Shown here piece by piece: positions 51,152 through 60,415 of a stretch of 64,000 nucleotides of DNA. How positions within the stretch are numbered: the stretch's first letter is position 1; every line of letters starts with the position of its first letter. Both the position numbers and the translations under genes were made by a program. Origin of the DNA: Microbulbifer elongatus (GTDB taxonomy: Bacteria > Pseudomonadota > Gammaproteobacteria > Pseudomonadales > Cellvibrionaceae); NCBI RefSeq assembly GCF_021165935.1, contig NZ_CP088953.1:2155501-2219500 (forward strand), read 5' to 3'. The notes beneath the pieces are model-generated. The model was not told where the DNA came from and did no database searches. It saw only the letters and a program-made list of their open reading frames with translations.

Positions 51152-53932
51152 ATGCCTATCTATAACAAGCGCTTCACCCTGAGCGCCTTGTCGGCTGCCG
51201 TGATTTCCGCCGCTTCTGCGGGTGCATACGCCCAGGAAGCCGGTACCAGTGCGCTGGAAGAAATTACCGTGACCGGCATTCGCCAGTCCCTTACCAATGC
51301 CATGGACATCAAGCGAGATTCCGCCGGCGTGGTAGACGCGATTTCAGCGGAAGACATCGGTAAATTCCCGGATACCAACCTCGCAGAATCCCTGCAGCGG
51401 ATTACCGGCGTATCCATTGACCGCAGCAACAACGAAGGTAACAAGGTTACTGTGCGCGGCTTTGGTCCCAACTTTAACCTGGTAACCCTGAATGGGCGGC
51501 AGATGCCGAATTCATCGGCGCTGCAGTCTGAAGGTATTAACCGCAGTTTCAAATTCGCGGAAATTTCTGCGGAAAGTGTCAGTGGCGTAGAGGTATTTAA
51601 AACCGGTAAGGCGGAAATTTACTCCGGTGGTATCGGCTCCACCATCAATATCAAGACCGCCCGGCCATTCGATTACGACGGGTTTGTCGCCAGCGCCAGC
51701 GTGAAAGGTGTCATGGATACCAGTGTCGAAAAAGGTGATACCGTCACTCCGGAAATCGCCAGTATGGTGAGCAGCACCTTTTTCGAAGATAAACTTGGTG
51801 TGCTGGTAGCCGTTTCCCACGCGGTGCGCGATAGCCGCAGCGAATCGGTGAGCACTCAGGCCTGGGTTCCCAACTACGGTGCGGCCGACACTTCGGCCAT
51901 TGATCGCAGTAAAAACCCGGAAGCCACTTACTGGGCCCCCTGGACCTTTGACGTAGACGTGGCTGACCACCAGCGCGAACGCCAAAATGCGCAGCTGGTT
52001 GTGCAGTTTGCGCCGGTAGACAACGTGACGGCGACCCTGGATTACACCGCATCCCGCTACGACGAAGATATTTCCATGAACCGGACCAGTGTCTGGTTTG
52101 ACAGCTCCACCGGCGTAGCGGACAGCAACGGTACTGTAATCAACCCAAGTGTTCAGAACGACGAGCTCAATTTCTGGGCGTGGAATTATCAGTTTGTAAC
52201 CGAAAACGACTCTGTCGGTCTGAATGTCGAATGGGACGCAACAGAATCCTTGAGCTTCGGCCTGGACGTGCACGATTCTACTTCCCACTCCCAGCCGGGT
52301 GGGATTCCCGCAGAGACCATCGCGAATACCAGAAACCCGGGTAAGTTGGTGGATATTACTGCGGACTTTTCCAGCGGTAGCGGTTTGCCAGGTATCAGCT
52401 TCGATGATTCTGCTCTCGCTGGTGGTGCATTCGCTCCAGAAAATATCGTATCCGACCTGTTTCAGGAGCGGGGGCTGGAAATCGAAAACCAGATTCAACA
52501 GTTCCAACTGGATGGTACTTGGGAGAACCTGGACGACGGGGCTCTCAAAGCCATCAAATTTGGTCTTGCCAGTACGGATTACAAGGTGGACTCCTACGAT
52601 AGCCAGTCTTTCGCCTTTGTAGATCTGGGCGACTTGGCATCTCTCGGTATCGACTTCGAACAGCTGAGTGACTTTGGCGATCAAATTGGCAGCAATGCGG
52701 GCCTTTTTCCGCTACTGGCTGACTATGAGGCATCTGACTTTATCGAGGCAGTTAAAGCCAGCGGTCAGTACTTCGAGGCAACGCCAACCTTCAACAAGGT
52801 GGAGGAGGAAACCCTGGCGGCCTTTGTTACGGCTGATTTCGAAACTGAATTTAACGGGTACCCTGTTCGCCTGAGTACCGGGTTGCGATTTGAAGATACA
52901 GAAGTGGTCGGTACTTCAATCCAGAATGGTATTCTCGGTCTTAGCTACTGGCACGATGAAGAGCTGCGCGAGGTCAATGATGACACGCCAAGCGCTGATA
53001 CTCTGGAAGGGAACTACACTCGCTTTCTCCCGAATCTGGATGCGAGTGTTGAGTTGAGTGAGGAGCTTGTCGCCCGCGCTTCTTACAGTCGCACCTTGAG
53101 CCGCGCGGACATCTCTGCGATGTTCCCGTCCACGTCCCTGAATGTCTCTCGCCCCGGCGGCCCATTTAACGCCTCTCAGGGCAATCCGGGTCTATTGCCC
53201 ATTACCTCGGATAACTTTGATCTGTCGATAGAGTACTACTACGACGAGGGTAGCTATGCATCTTTGGGTTACTTCAAGAAATACGTTGAGAACTTTATCG
53301 GCGCAACGTTTGAAGACCGTGTGATCACCGACGTCAACGGTAATCCGATCACAGATCCAAGTGTCAACCCACGTCCGGGCTGCCCTGACGCCAGTGGTTC
53401 AAACCCGGCTTGTCTCGGCAATGCGAGTGATCCGGTGGTGACCTGGAATGTGGCCACCCCCGGGAACCTGGAGGATGCTGAGGTTTATGGCTGGGAGCTG
53501 GCCGTCCAGCATATGTTTGGTGAAACCGGATTTGGTGCAATCTTTAACGCAACCGTTGTCGATGGTGATGTCGAATATGACGTTTACGACAATGAAAATG
53601 TGTTTGCCCTGACCGGCATGAGCGACTCCGCCAACCTGATCGGCTTCTACGAGAAAGATGCATTCCAGGCGCGTTTGGCGTACAACTGGCGCGATGATTT
53701 CCTGCTGGCTACCCGTCAATCCGAGATTGGTGGGCAGCCTGTGTTCAATGAAGCCTACGGTCAGTGGGACCTGAACGCCAGTTACGATGTGACTGAGGAT
53801 ATCTCCGTGTTTGTGGAGGGACTGAACATTACTGAAGAAACCATCCGTCGTCACGGTCGGTTCGCCAATCAGCTGGTCAGCGCCCAACAGTATGGAGCTC
53901 GCTACAACATCGGCGTACGCGCCAAGTTTTAA
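51152..53932 (+). CDS. TonB-dependent receptor 1 (Xanthomonas/Caulobacter carbohydrate type)
   Basis: 926 residues: signal peptide (MPIYNKRFTLSALSAAVISAASAGAYA), then EEITVTGIRQSLTNAM, a typical start of the TonB-Xanth-Caul group; plug domain with AEDIGKFPDTNLAESLQRITG; C-terminal barrel ending in RYNIGVRAKF with terminal Phe. It imports oligosaccharides through the outer membrane using TonB energy. The neighbouring agarase, SapC and halogenase-like genes point to agar oligosaccharides as the ligand. Confidence 0.93.
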   Translation: MPIYNKRFTLSALSAAVISAASAGAYAQEAGTSALEEITVTGIRQSLTNAMDIKRDSAGVVDAISAEDIGKFPDTNLAESLQRITGVSIDRSNNEGNKVTVRGFGPNFNLVTLNGRQMPNSSALQSEGINRSFKFAEISAESVSGVEVFKTGKAEIYSGGIGSTINIKTARPFDYDGFVASASVKGVMDTSVEKGDTVTPEIASMVSSTFFEDKLGVLVAVSHAVRDSRSESVSTQAWVPNYGAADTSAIDRSKNPEATYWAPWTFDVDVADHQRERQNAQLVVQFAPVDNVTATLDYTASRYDEDISMNRTSVWFDSSTGVADSNGTVINPSVQNDELNFWAWNYQFVTENDSVGLNVEWDATESLSFGLDVHDSTSHSQPGGIPAETIANTRNPGKLVDITADFSSGSGLPGISFDDSALAGGAFAPENIVSDLFQERGLEIENQIQQFQLDGTWENLDDGALKAIKFGLASTDYKVDSYDSQSFAFVDLGDLASLGIDFEQLSDFGDQIGSNAGLFPLLADYEASDFIEAVKASGQYFEATPTFNKVEEETLAAFVTADFETEFNGYPVRLSTGLRFEDTEVVGTSIQNGILGLSYWHDEELREVNDDTPSADTLEGNYTRFLPNLDASVELSEELVARASYSRTLSRADISAMFPSTSLNVSRPGGPFNASQGNPGLLPITSDNFDLSIEYYYDEGSYASLGYFKKYVENFIGATFEDRVITDVNGNPITDPSVNPRPGCPDASGSNPACLGNASDPVVTWNVATPGNLEDAEVYGWELAVQHMFGETGFGAIFNATVVDGDVEYDVYDNENVFALTGMSDSANLIGFYEKDAFQARLAYNWRDDFLLATRQSEIGGQPVFNEAYGQWDLNASYDVTEDISVFVEGLNITEETIRRHGRFANQLVSAQQYGARYNIGVRAKF

Positions 53933-53964
53933 GAGAGCGCTGGATTGTTCATGTAGTACCAGGG

Positions 53965-53999
53965 AGGGCTGCCACATTCGTGGCGGCCCTCTTTGTTTT
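53965..53999 (+). terminator. Terminator between receptor 1 and the halogenase-like gene
   Basis: AGGGCTGCCAC (53965-53975) pairs with GTGGCGGCCCT (53980-53990), with one G-T pair, followed by CTTTGTTTT. It lies 26 nt before the next start codon, so it probably reduces rather than abolishes read-through into the downstream genes. Confidence 0.75.
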
Positions 54000-54025
54000 C
54001 ACCGTATAAAAACCAGAGGTCAGAA

Positions 54026-55579
54026 ATGACTGATCCAATAAAATCCGTCGTTATTCTCGGTGGTGGCACCGCAGGCTGGATTACTGCGGGCACTCTCGCT
54101 GCACGCTTTAACAGAGACCATGCCAATCCGGTTCGCGTCACCCTTGTGGAATCGCCAAATGTACCAACCATCGGTGTCGGCGAAGGCACCTGGCCCACCA
54201 TGCGTACAACCCTTAGGAAAATGGGTATCCGCGAAACCGACTTTATCCGCGAGTGCAATGTGGGCTTCAAACAGGGTGCCAAATTTGCACGCTGGACCAC
54301 GGGTACCGAGGACGATTTTTACTACCACCCGCTGGTACTGCCGGAGAACTTCAATCAGTTCAATCTCGCTCCCCAGTGGTTGAGTGGCGACCGGAACCAA
54401 TCTTTCTCCGACATGGTGTGCCCCCAGGAGGCCCTCTGTCAGCACAACCGGGCGCCCAAACACATCGGCACCCCGGAATACGCCGCCGTTGCCAACTACG
54501 CCTACCACCTGGATGCGGGCAAGTTTTCCGGTTTCCTGCAAAAACACTGCACGGAACATCTGCATGTGCGCCATATCCTGGCGGATGTTACCGGCGTTAC
54601 CGAGTTGGAGAGCGGCGATCTTGAGTCCCTGCAGACAGAGACTGCGGGCGATATTGAAGGTGACCTGTTTATCGACTGCAGCGGCTTCCGCTCGCGCTTA
54701 CTGGGTGATCATTACGGTGTGCCGTTCCGCTCCTGCAAAGACGTGCTGTTTATCGACAACGCTCTGGCCGTTCAGATCCCGTACGAGAACGAAGACAGTC
54801 CCATTGCCACCCACACCATCTCCACTGCCCAGAGCGCCGGTTGGCTGTGGGATATCGGCCTGCAGAATCGCCGCGGAGTAGGGCATGTATTTTCCAGTGC
54901 GCATACCGACGAAACCGGAGCCTACCGCGAGCTCGCCGCCTACCTGAACCTGAGTGAGGTGGAGTTGGATCGCTTGGGGGTACGCAAAATCCCCATCGTG
55001 CCCGGCCACCGGGAAAAGTTCTGGCACCGCAACTGTGTCGCAATCGGTCTCTCTGCTGGCTTCCTGGAGCCGCTGGAAGCTTCGGCACTGGTGCTTATGG
55101 AAATCTCGGCAAATATGATTGCCGAACAATTCCCGGCGAGTCGCGCAGCAATGGATATCGTGGCACGGCGTTTTAACGATACCTTCCTGTACCGCTGGGA
55201 CCGCATTATCGACTTCCTCAAGTTGCACTATGTACTTACCAAGCGCACGGATAGCCATTTCTGGCTCGACAATTGCGACCCCGAGACTATCCCAGACAGT
55301 TTGAAAGAGCTACTTACCTTGTGGCGGTACCAGCCCCCGTGGCACGATGACTTCGACCGCGCGGTGGAAGTCTTCCCCGCAGCCAGCTACCAGTATGTGC
55401 TTTACGGCATGGGATTCGAGACAGAACCCAATGCCTTCGGCCTGTCGGAACAGTATCGGGAGCAAGCACAGCAGTTGCTACAGCAAAAACAGAATGCCAC
55501 ACAGCAGATGCTCGCCGGCCTGGATAATCACCGGGATCTGATCAACAAAATCTGCCAGCACGGCCTGCAAAGAATCTGA
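54026..55579 (+). CDS. Tryptophan-halogenase-like flavoprotein of the carbohydrate locus
   Basis: 517 residues of the flavin-dependent halogenase family. GGGTAGW is the FAD fold, IGVGEGTWPTMR follows, and CNVGFKQGAKFARW holds the conserved Lys. The family motif WxWxIP appears as WLWDIG, so Pro is replaced by Gly and true halogenation is doubtful. Such proteins are regularly found with TonB receptors and SapC in marine and Xanthomonas-type sugar loci, where their function is unknown. ATG 54026 is preceded by AGAGG; the open frame from 53993 overlaps the terminator. Confidence 0.85.
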   Translation: MTDPIKSVVILGGGTAGWITAGTLAARFNRDHANPVRVTLVESPNVPTIGVGEGTWPTMRTTLRKMGIRETDFIRECNVGFKQGAKFARWTTGTEDDFYYHPLVLPENFNQFNLAPQWLSGDRNQSFSDMVCPQEALCQHNRAPKHIGTPEYAAVANYAYHLDAGKFSGFLQKHCTEHLHVRHILADVTGVTELESGDLESLQTETAGDIEGDLFIDCSGFRSRLLGDHYGVPFRSCKDVLFIDNALAVQIPYENEDSPIATHTISTAQSAGWLWDIGLQNRRGVGHVFSSAHTDETGAYRELAAYLNLSEVELDRLGVRKIPIVPGHREKFWHRNCVAIGLSAGFLEPLEASALVLMEISANMIAEQFPASRAAMDIVARRFNDTFLYRWDRIIDFLKLHYVLTKRTDSHFWLDNCDPETIPDSLKELLTLWRYQPPWHDDFDRAVEVFPAASYQYVLYGMGFETEPNAFGLSEQYREQAQQLLQQKQNATQQMLAGLDNHRDLINKICQHGLQRI

Positions 55580-55593
55580 AGGAGAGAAAACCC

Positions 55594-56346
55594 ATGAGCG
55601 CCCAAGCAAACCCACAAAATAGCGACGTGGTTGCCCTCAACAACGAAAGCCACCGCAACCTCACCGTCGTTACCAAGCGCGGCGCCGAATACGGCGAAGC
55701 CACCCACCTGGTGCCAGTAGTGGCCAACGAACTGCGCAACCTAGTGCTCGAATACCCGGTCTGCATCACCAAAGACCCCAGCAACGGCCAGTTCTCCCTG
55801 TGCGCATTGCTGGGTTTCGAACCGGGAGAAAACCTCTACCTGAATGGTGAAAACTGGGACGCCCAATACATCCCCATGCACATTCGCCGCCAGCCCTTTA
55901 TGGTCGGCTACAAAAATCCACAGGCCGGCGCCGGCGAGGATAAAGGCGCGGTCATTACCGTGGACCTGAGCAGTAAACGGATTCACGAAAACGGAGCAGA
56001 GGGCGAGCGCCTGTTTGACGACGAAGGCAACAACACCCCATTTATGCAGCAGGTCAGCGACCTGATGGGGCAATTGATGGCGGGTATGGAATCCACCACC
56101 GCATTTCTCAAAATCCTGGCCGACAACGACCTGATCGAACCCGCCCACATTAACGCACAGTTCGCCAGTGGCGAACAGAAACGCTACGAAGGCCTCTATA
56201 CGGTCAATGAAGAAAAACTGCAGAAGCTAGAAGCGGATAAGCTTGTGTATTTTCATCAACACGGATATTTACAGGCGGCGTACTGGTTGGGGGCTTCTAT
56301 GGGGCAGGTGCGGAAGCTGATTGTTCTAAAAAATAAATTGGGATAG
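55594..56346 (+). CDS. SapC family protein
   Basis: 250 residues with an early HLVPVVANELRNLVLEYPV and the stretch FSLCALLGFEPGENLYLNG, which I recognise as the SapC family named after a Campylobacter surface-layer locus. Its biochemical role is unknown. It follows the halogenase-like gene by 14 nt, with AAGGAGAG before ATG, so the two form a unit behind the receptor. Confidence 0.8.
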   Translation: MSAQANPQNSDVVALNNESHRNLTVVTKRGAEYGEATHLVPVVANELRNLVLEYPVCITKDPSNGQFSLCALLGFEPGENLYLNGENWDAQYIPMHIRRQPFMVGYKNPQAGAGEDKGAVITVDLSSKRIHENGAEGERLFDDEGNNTPFMQQVSDLMGQLMAGMESTTAFLKILADNDLIEPAHINAQFASGEQKRYEGLYTVNEEKLQKLEADKLVYFHQHGYLQAAYWLGASMGQVRKLIVLKNKLG

Positions 56347-56375
56347 TTTCGAAAGCTTAATGCGAAGGCGGCGAT

Positions 56376-56513
56376 ACCGGGTACAGCCTCGCAAGACCTT
56401 CTAAAACAGGGACGTTTTAGAAGAGCCCCCATGGGCCGGAGGCGCCGCGTTGAAGCGGCTGGGCTGGGTTAAGGGGGGGCGCCTAGCTCGTGTCTTGCGA
56501 GGCTGTACCCGGT
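56376..56513. repeat. Nested inverted repeat between convergent genes
   Basis: A perfect 22-bp inverted repeat (56376-56397 and 56492-56513) encloses a second hairpin: CTTCTAAAAC (56398-56407) with GTTTTAGAAG (56414-56423) around AGGGAC. GC-rich bases occupy the middle. Imperfect pairing extends outward. No ORF is present. It may be a repetitive palindromic or MITE-like element, or a bidirectional terminator. Confidence 0.75.
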
Positions 56514-56546
56514 AGCGGCGCCGCCACCGGGATAAGAAAGAACGAA

Positions 56547-58943
56547 TTATCCGGTGGAATCGGGACTGGCCGAGGACTCAATCGGATGCACCTGCGGCCA
56601 TCCGGCGAACTGTCGGTCCCGCGCTGGATCTGCATCCCACGGCCAACACTCCAGCCGGTATCGCCCCTCCGCGTGATCCACCACCACAATCCCGTATCCC
56701 TCACTTTTCAGATTGCGATCAGACACAAACTTACCCCAGGTCGTATTGTCATCGCTGAACTCCGCGTGGGTAATCTTCGGATTCGCCGCCGCCAGGACGC
56801 GCATATTATTGCCAAACGGATCGGTAAAATTCCCAGTATTGGGATCATCACCGTAGCGGCCTTCCAGCTGTCCAAAACCCTCAAACCAGCGCTGCCAGAA
56901 CGCCGCCGAAGCAGGCCCGGAGAAAAACAGTGCCCCCGCGTTCTCATCACCCACAGGGAAGGCACCACTGTACTGCCGCGCCACCAATCCGAGGTGCTGG
57001 TCCCCCGCAAGCACCAGCGCCTTCGCATCCTCCACCAGCTTCACCGCACGGGTACGCCCATCGGGGGGATAGCAGTTCGCGTCGTAGTCAATCAACCCCT
57101 TGCCTTCCTCATCCGTTTGCGGTGAACCCCAGATAGAGGCCGTCAGACAGATTTTCGGCAGGCCCGGATCCATCTTCGCCCAGTCCCGCAGGAACTGCTC
57201 TTGCCGCTGCCCAAGCAACTCGCCGGTAACCGTCAATCGGTCTGCCTCATAGTCTGGAGCGGATTTGAACTTGCGGTCCTCCACCATCGCAAAACTGGTG
57301 CCGCCGTAAACAAAGTGTGCGTAAGTAACCGGGATGCCGTGGCGGATTGGGGTGGGGTCGTAGGCATCCGGCGTGTGGCTGCTTTGAATGCGGTACACCA
57401 TTTTCACCAGCTCGATATCGTGTTTGAAGCCACCGTCTTCTTCCCGCGGGCCACCGGTTGCATCGCCCTTGTTGCCCCACAGGTTGCCCTGCAGAACGTC
57501 GTGGTCATCCACCAGCACAATGGAAGGGCGGTTGCGCACGGATTCGCGGAAGGTCCAGTACCACAGGTACCAGCGGTATAGGGTGTCCAGTTTCGCCTGG
57601 GGGGTATCACGGCCGTAACGGGTGGGGAACGTCTCGTAGTACTGGTCCCCGGCAAACACGTACAGGTCCGGTTGATGACTGTCGCAGTTGGAAACCAGGG
57701 TGTTGTGAGGGAAGAAAATACTGTCCTCGGTGTAGCGCCCGAGAAGTCGTTCTTCCGGGATATGCCTTTTGTACACCGTTTCATCCAGGCTTTTAGCCGT
57801 GGGAATAATGCAGGAATAGAGCGCGATTTTAAGCGGGCGGGACTGGCCTGGATCGCGGGCGATGGTGCCGGAGTAGAGCGCCGCTTCGTCATTGGCAAAT
57901 CGCACGCGATATTCGTGGTCTTTGCTCGCATCCCACCCGGCGATACGGAAGGCCGCAACATAGCCGTCCTCGATGGGGCGCTCGGCGCCCAATTGCCACT
58001 GTTTAGTGCCAACCGCTCGATACTCCAGGATTGCCCTCGAATTCCCTGCGAGATCAATCGGCATAAACTGGGTGGAAAGCTTCATCACCGGCTGGTCACC
58101 GTTGCAATTTAGGCTGTGCATACAGCCCATGACCGGGCCTAATATGCGCTCGGAGTATGCTGCAATCTTTTCGCCCCCGGTCTCAATATCCGCAAACCAC
58201 CAGCGTGCACCGGCGGCATTCGCGGGCGGTGAGGAAACCAGCATAATGCCGCCGGTCAGTTGCGCTGCCGGAACCTCGGTGCGCACCGCAAAGCCGAACT
58301 CCTCGCCACTCTTTGCGTCGCTCGCTACCAGTCGCACATCAAACCGGCCATCGGTCACCGGGTCGATATGGCAGTCCAGAAGAATCTCCCGCTGGCCGAC
58401 TTCCGCGATGCTCACGCTGCCTTCCCGCTCCAGCCGGGTAAAGCCCATGCTGTTGTCTTGGTCGGAAAAATCCCGAAAGCCGAGATTGCCGCTTTCATCC
58501 AGCACCGCCATAAAACCGCCGTTGGTACCGCCGGCACGTTGTGCCAGTGCCGCCCCCCGGTATTCCAGCTTGCCGGCGCCGACGCCCAGCAGAAATCCGC
58601 AAAACCCATTGGCATCCGGCGTAAGCAGACCCACGCGGGCGCGGATACGGCCGGGTTTGTGGGTGTTATTCAATTCCCGTGTCAGCAGGGCAGCGGTGCG
58701 TACCTCAAAGGTTTTGTCCCCTTGTAGGCATTCCAGGCGCCCGTCACTGCACTGCCAGTCTTGCAGGCGATTGCCCCAGAAGTGGCCGCCGAGCCAGTGT
58801 TGAGTACCGCCCGGCAAGGCCCCAAGCGGTGCGGTTTCCACCAGTTTCGGACGCGCTGCCGCCATGGCAACGGAGAGGGAAGGGGAAATGGCTGGTGCCA
58901 GCGCGGCACCGGAGCCGAGCTTGAGAAAGCTTCTTCTTTTCAT
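56547..58943 (-). CDS. PhoD-like alkaline phosphatase family protein, Tat-exported
   Basis: 798 residues. MKRRSFLKLGSGAALA is a Tat-type signal. A beta-rich N-terminal region of about 280 residues precedes a PhoD-like metallophosphatase domain: YVFAGDQYYE, VLVDDHDVLQGNLWG and ALVLAGDQHLG contribute metal ligands. Longer than typical PhoD. Such proteins recur in algal-polysaccharide loci, where a role on substituted glycans is possible but unproven. It lies 28 nt downstream of the KDG kinase gene and is probably co-transcribed with it. Confidence 0.78.
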   Translation of the reverse strand: MKRRSFLKLGSGAALAPAISPSLSVAMAAARPKLVETAPLGALPGGTQHWLGGHFWGNRLQDWQCSDGRLECLQGDKTFEVRTAALLTRELNNTHKPGRIRARVGLLTPDANGFCGFLLGVGAGKLEYRGAALAQRAGGTNGGFMAVLDESGNLGFRDFSDQDNSMGFTRLEREGSVSIAEVGQREILLDCHIDPVTDGRFDVRLVASDAKSGEEFGFAVRTEVPAAQLTGGIMLVSSPPANAAGARWWFADIETGGEKIAAYSERILGPVMGCMHSLNCNGDQPVMKLSTQFMPIDLAGNSRAILEYRAVGTKQWQLGAERPIEDGYVAAFRIAGWDASKDHEYRVRFANDEAALYSGTIARDPGQSRPLKIALYSCIIPTAKSLDETVYKRHIPEERLLGRYTEDSIFFPHNTLVSNCDSHQPDLYVFAGDQYYETFPTRYGRDTPQAKLDTLYRWYLWYWTFRESVRNRPSIVLVDDHDVLQGNLWGNKGDATGGPREEDGGFKHDIELVKMVYRIQSSHTPDAYDPTPIRHGIPVTYAHFVYGGTSFAMVEDRKFKSAPDYEADRLTVTGELLGQRQEQFLRDWAKMDPGLPKICLTASIWGSPQTDEEGKGLIDYDANCYPPDGRTRAVKLVEDAKALVLAGDQHLGLVARQYSGAFPVGDENAGALFFSGPASAAFWQRWFEGFGQLEGRYGDDPNTGNFTDPFGNNMRVLAAANPKITHAEFSDDNTTWGKFVSDRNLKSEGYGIVVVDHAEGRYRLECWPWDADPARDRQFAGWPQVHPIESSASPDSTG

Positions 58944-58971
58944 GGTCGGATTTCCGTTTTTTCGATCGGAT

Positions 58972-59946
58972 TTATTGTTCGCTGAGTACAGGTGTTGTTA
59001 TTGAACGGCGGAATACTTCGTCATTCAGCAGCGCTCCTTTGTGTTGAATCACCAGCGCAGACACTTTGGCCGCAAGTGCAATGGCGTCGCGCGGGCTCAA
59101 GCCCTGGCTGCGGTAGGCGAGATAGGAGCCATTAAATGAATCCCCGGCAGCGGTGGTGTCCACTACCTGAGCAACCGGCGTAATCGGCTCCACAAAACGT
59201 TCTGTTGGCCCGCGGTAGCAGACCCCATTCGGGCCGTCCTTGATCACCAGTTCTTCGATGTCAAAGCCATCCAGGAAATCGCAGGCACCGTCAAAGCTCT
59301 TCACTCCGTACAGAGCCGACAGATCCTCGATGCCGGGCAATGCCAGGTGCGCGTACTCAAAGGCGCGCGCGTACTCCGCTCTGGTCTCTTTGACCGAGCT
59401 CCACAGCTTGGGGCGGTAGTTCGGGTCAAACACAATGCGGGTGCCGGCGCCGTGCAGTTGCTCGATAAGTTCCCAGAACGCGGGGCGGGTATTGGGGGTT
59501 AGCACGGCCAGAGAGATACCGCTGAAGAAAAACAGGTCCGGGCGCGGGGCGATGCCGCAGGGCAGGTAACCGCCATCCCCAGCCACCTGGGTGGCCTCGC
59601 GGAATAGTGGCATCACCTCCCGGGCCGCAGAGTCCGATCGCCAGTAGCTGAAGCTGCGCTCACCCCGGTTATCGGTATTGACCATATACAGCCCCAACTG
59701 GCGGGTGGGGTGGCGAAACACCAGTGAGGTATCGATGGATTCCTGCTCCAGAGCCGCCAGCAATCCGTGGCTGGCAGTATCGTGCCCCACCGCAGTCATC
59801 AGGCGCACCCGGTCGCCGGGACTGGCCAGTCTCTTGAAGTACACCGCCACGCTGTGCACGTCCCCAGCGTAGGATTGCTGGAAGATTCCGGGCACTTGCT
59901 GACTGAACTCCACCATGCTCTCCCCCAGAATTACCAGATCTGTCAT
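58972..59946 (-). CDS. kdgK: 2-keto-3-deoxygluconate kinase (PfkB family)
   Basis: 324 residues. MTDLVILGESMVEF opens a ribokinase-like fold, FDPNYRPKLW is typical of KDG kinases, and DTTAAGDSFNG is the PfkB signature with the catalytic Asp. It phosphorylates 2-keto-3-deoxy sugar acids to feed the Entner-Doudoroff aldolase. In agar use this handles the product made from 3,6-anhydrogalactose. ATG 59946 has AAGGTGA 5 nt upstream; the longer frame to 59991 is not needed. Confidence 0.85.
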   Translation of the reverse strand: MTDLVILGESMVEFSQQVPGIFQQSYAGDVHSVAVYFKRLASPGDRVRLMTAVGHDTASHGLLAALEQESIDTSLVFRHPTRQLGLYMVNTDNRGERSFSYWRSDSAAREVMPLFREATQVAGDGGYLPCGIAPRPDLFFFSGISLAVLTPNTRPAFWELIEQLHGAGTRIVFDPNYRPKLWSSVKETRAEYARAFEYAHLALPGIEDLSALYGVKSFDGACDFLDGFDIEELVIKDGPNGVCYRGPTERFVEPITPVAQVVDTTAAGDSFNGSYLAYRSQGLSPRDAIALAAKVSALVIQHKGALLNDEVFRRSITTPVLSEQ

Positions 59947-60090
59947 AGCAGTCACCTTTATACGTTGCCTTATACGCGCCATCTGGGACAATTCGTGCCA
60001 CTAAATGAAGTAATGGCAATTAAGTCACGCCGCTTGCGTGGTCAGGGCCTGGGGCGAGAGGATTGCACCTTTACTCCCCTAAGGCGACCT

Positions 60091-60106
60091 TGTAAATTGT
60101 CAACAA
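60091..60106 (-). promoter_or_regulatory. Operator-like element C upstream of the KDG kinase operon
   Basis: Read on the minus strand, TTGTTGACAATTTACA resembles the first half of elements A and B (TTGTTAACAAT, one change), and itself contains TTGACA. It lies about 145-160 nt before kdgK. Weaker than A and B. I see no gene between here and receptor 2. Confidence 0.4.
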
Positions 60107-60235
60107 CGGGCTGCGAACAAATGCGTAGCTTATTAAAAAATGCTTATAAAACAATAACTTAAAATATTGAGGCTCGGATCGCCTCAAGCTAGTGGCTGAC
60201 GCCCCCTTCACCAAACATTAAACAACGGATTTAGA

Positions 60236-60259
60236 TTGTTAACAATCAACAGTTGACAT
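60236..60259 (+). promoter_or_regulatory. Operator-like element B upstream of TonB receptor 2
   Basis: Palindrome TTGTTAACAA (60236-60245), seven bases, then TTGACA (60253-60258), the same layout and spacing as element A. GATGAT (60277-60282) could be a weak -10 at a spacing of 18. It lies about 160-180 nt before the receptor start. Confidence 0.6.
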
Positions 60260-60415
60260 GGTTTCCGGGGTTGGTGGATGATTGAGCCATCGATGGAAGA
60301 AACCCACTAGATAACAAAACCGGGTCTTCTTTCGAAAACTAGGGGCGGCGCCACTAGCGGTATCAGTGAATGCCGAATTGATAATAAAAATGCGATCCGA
60401 TGGAGAGAGTAAGCC

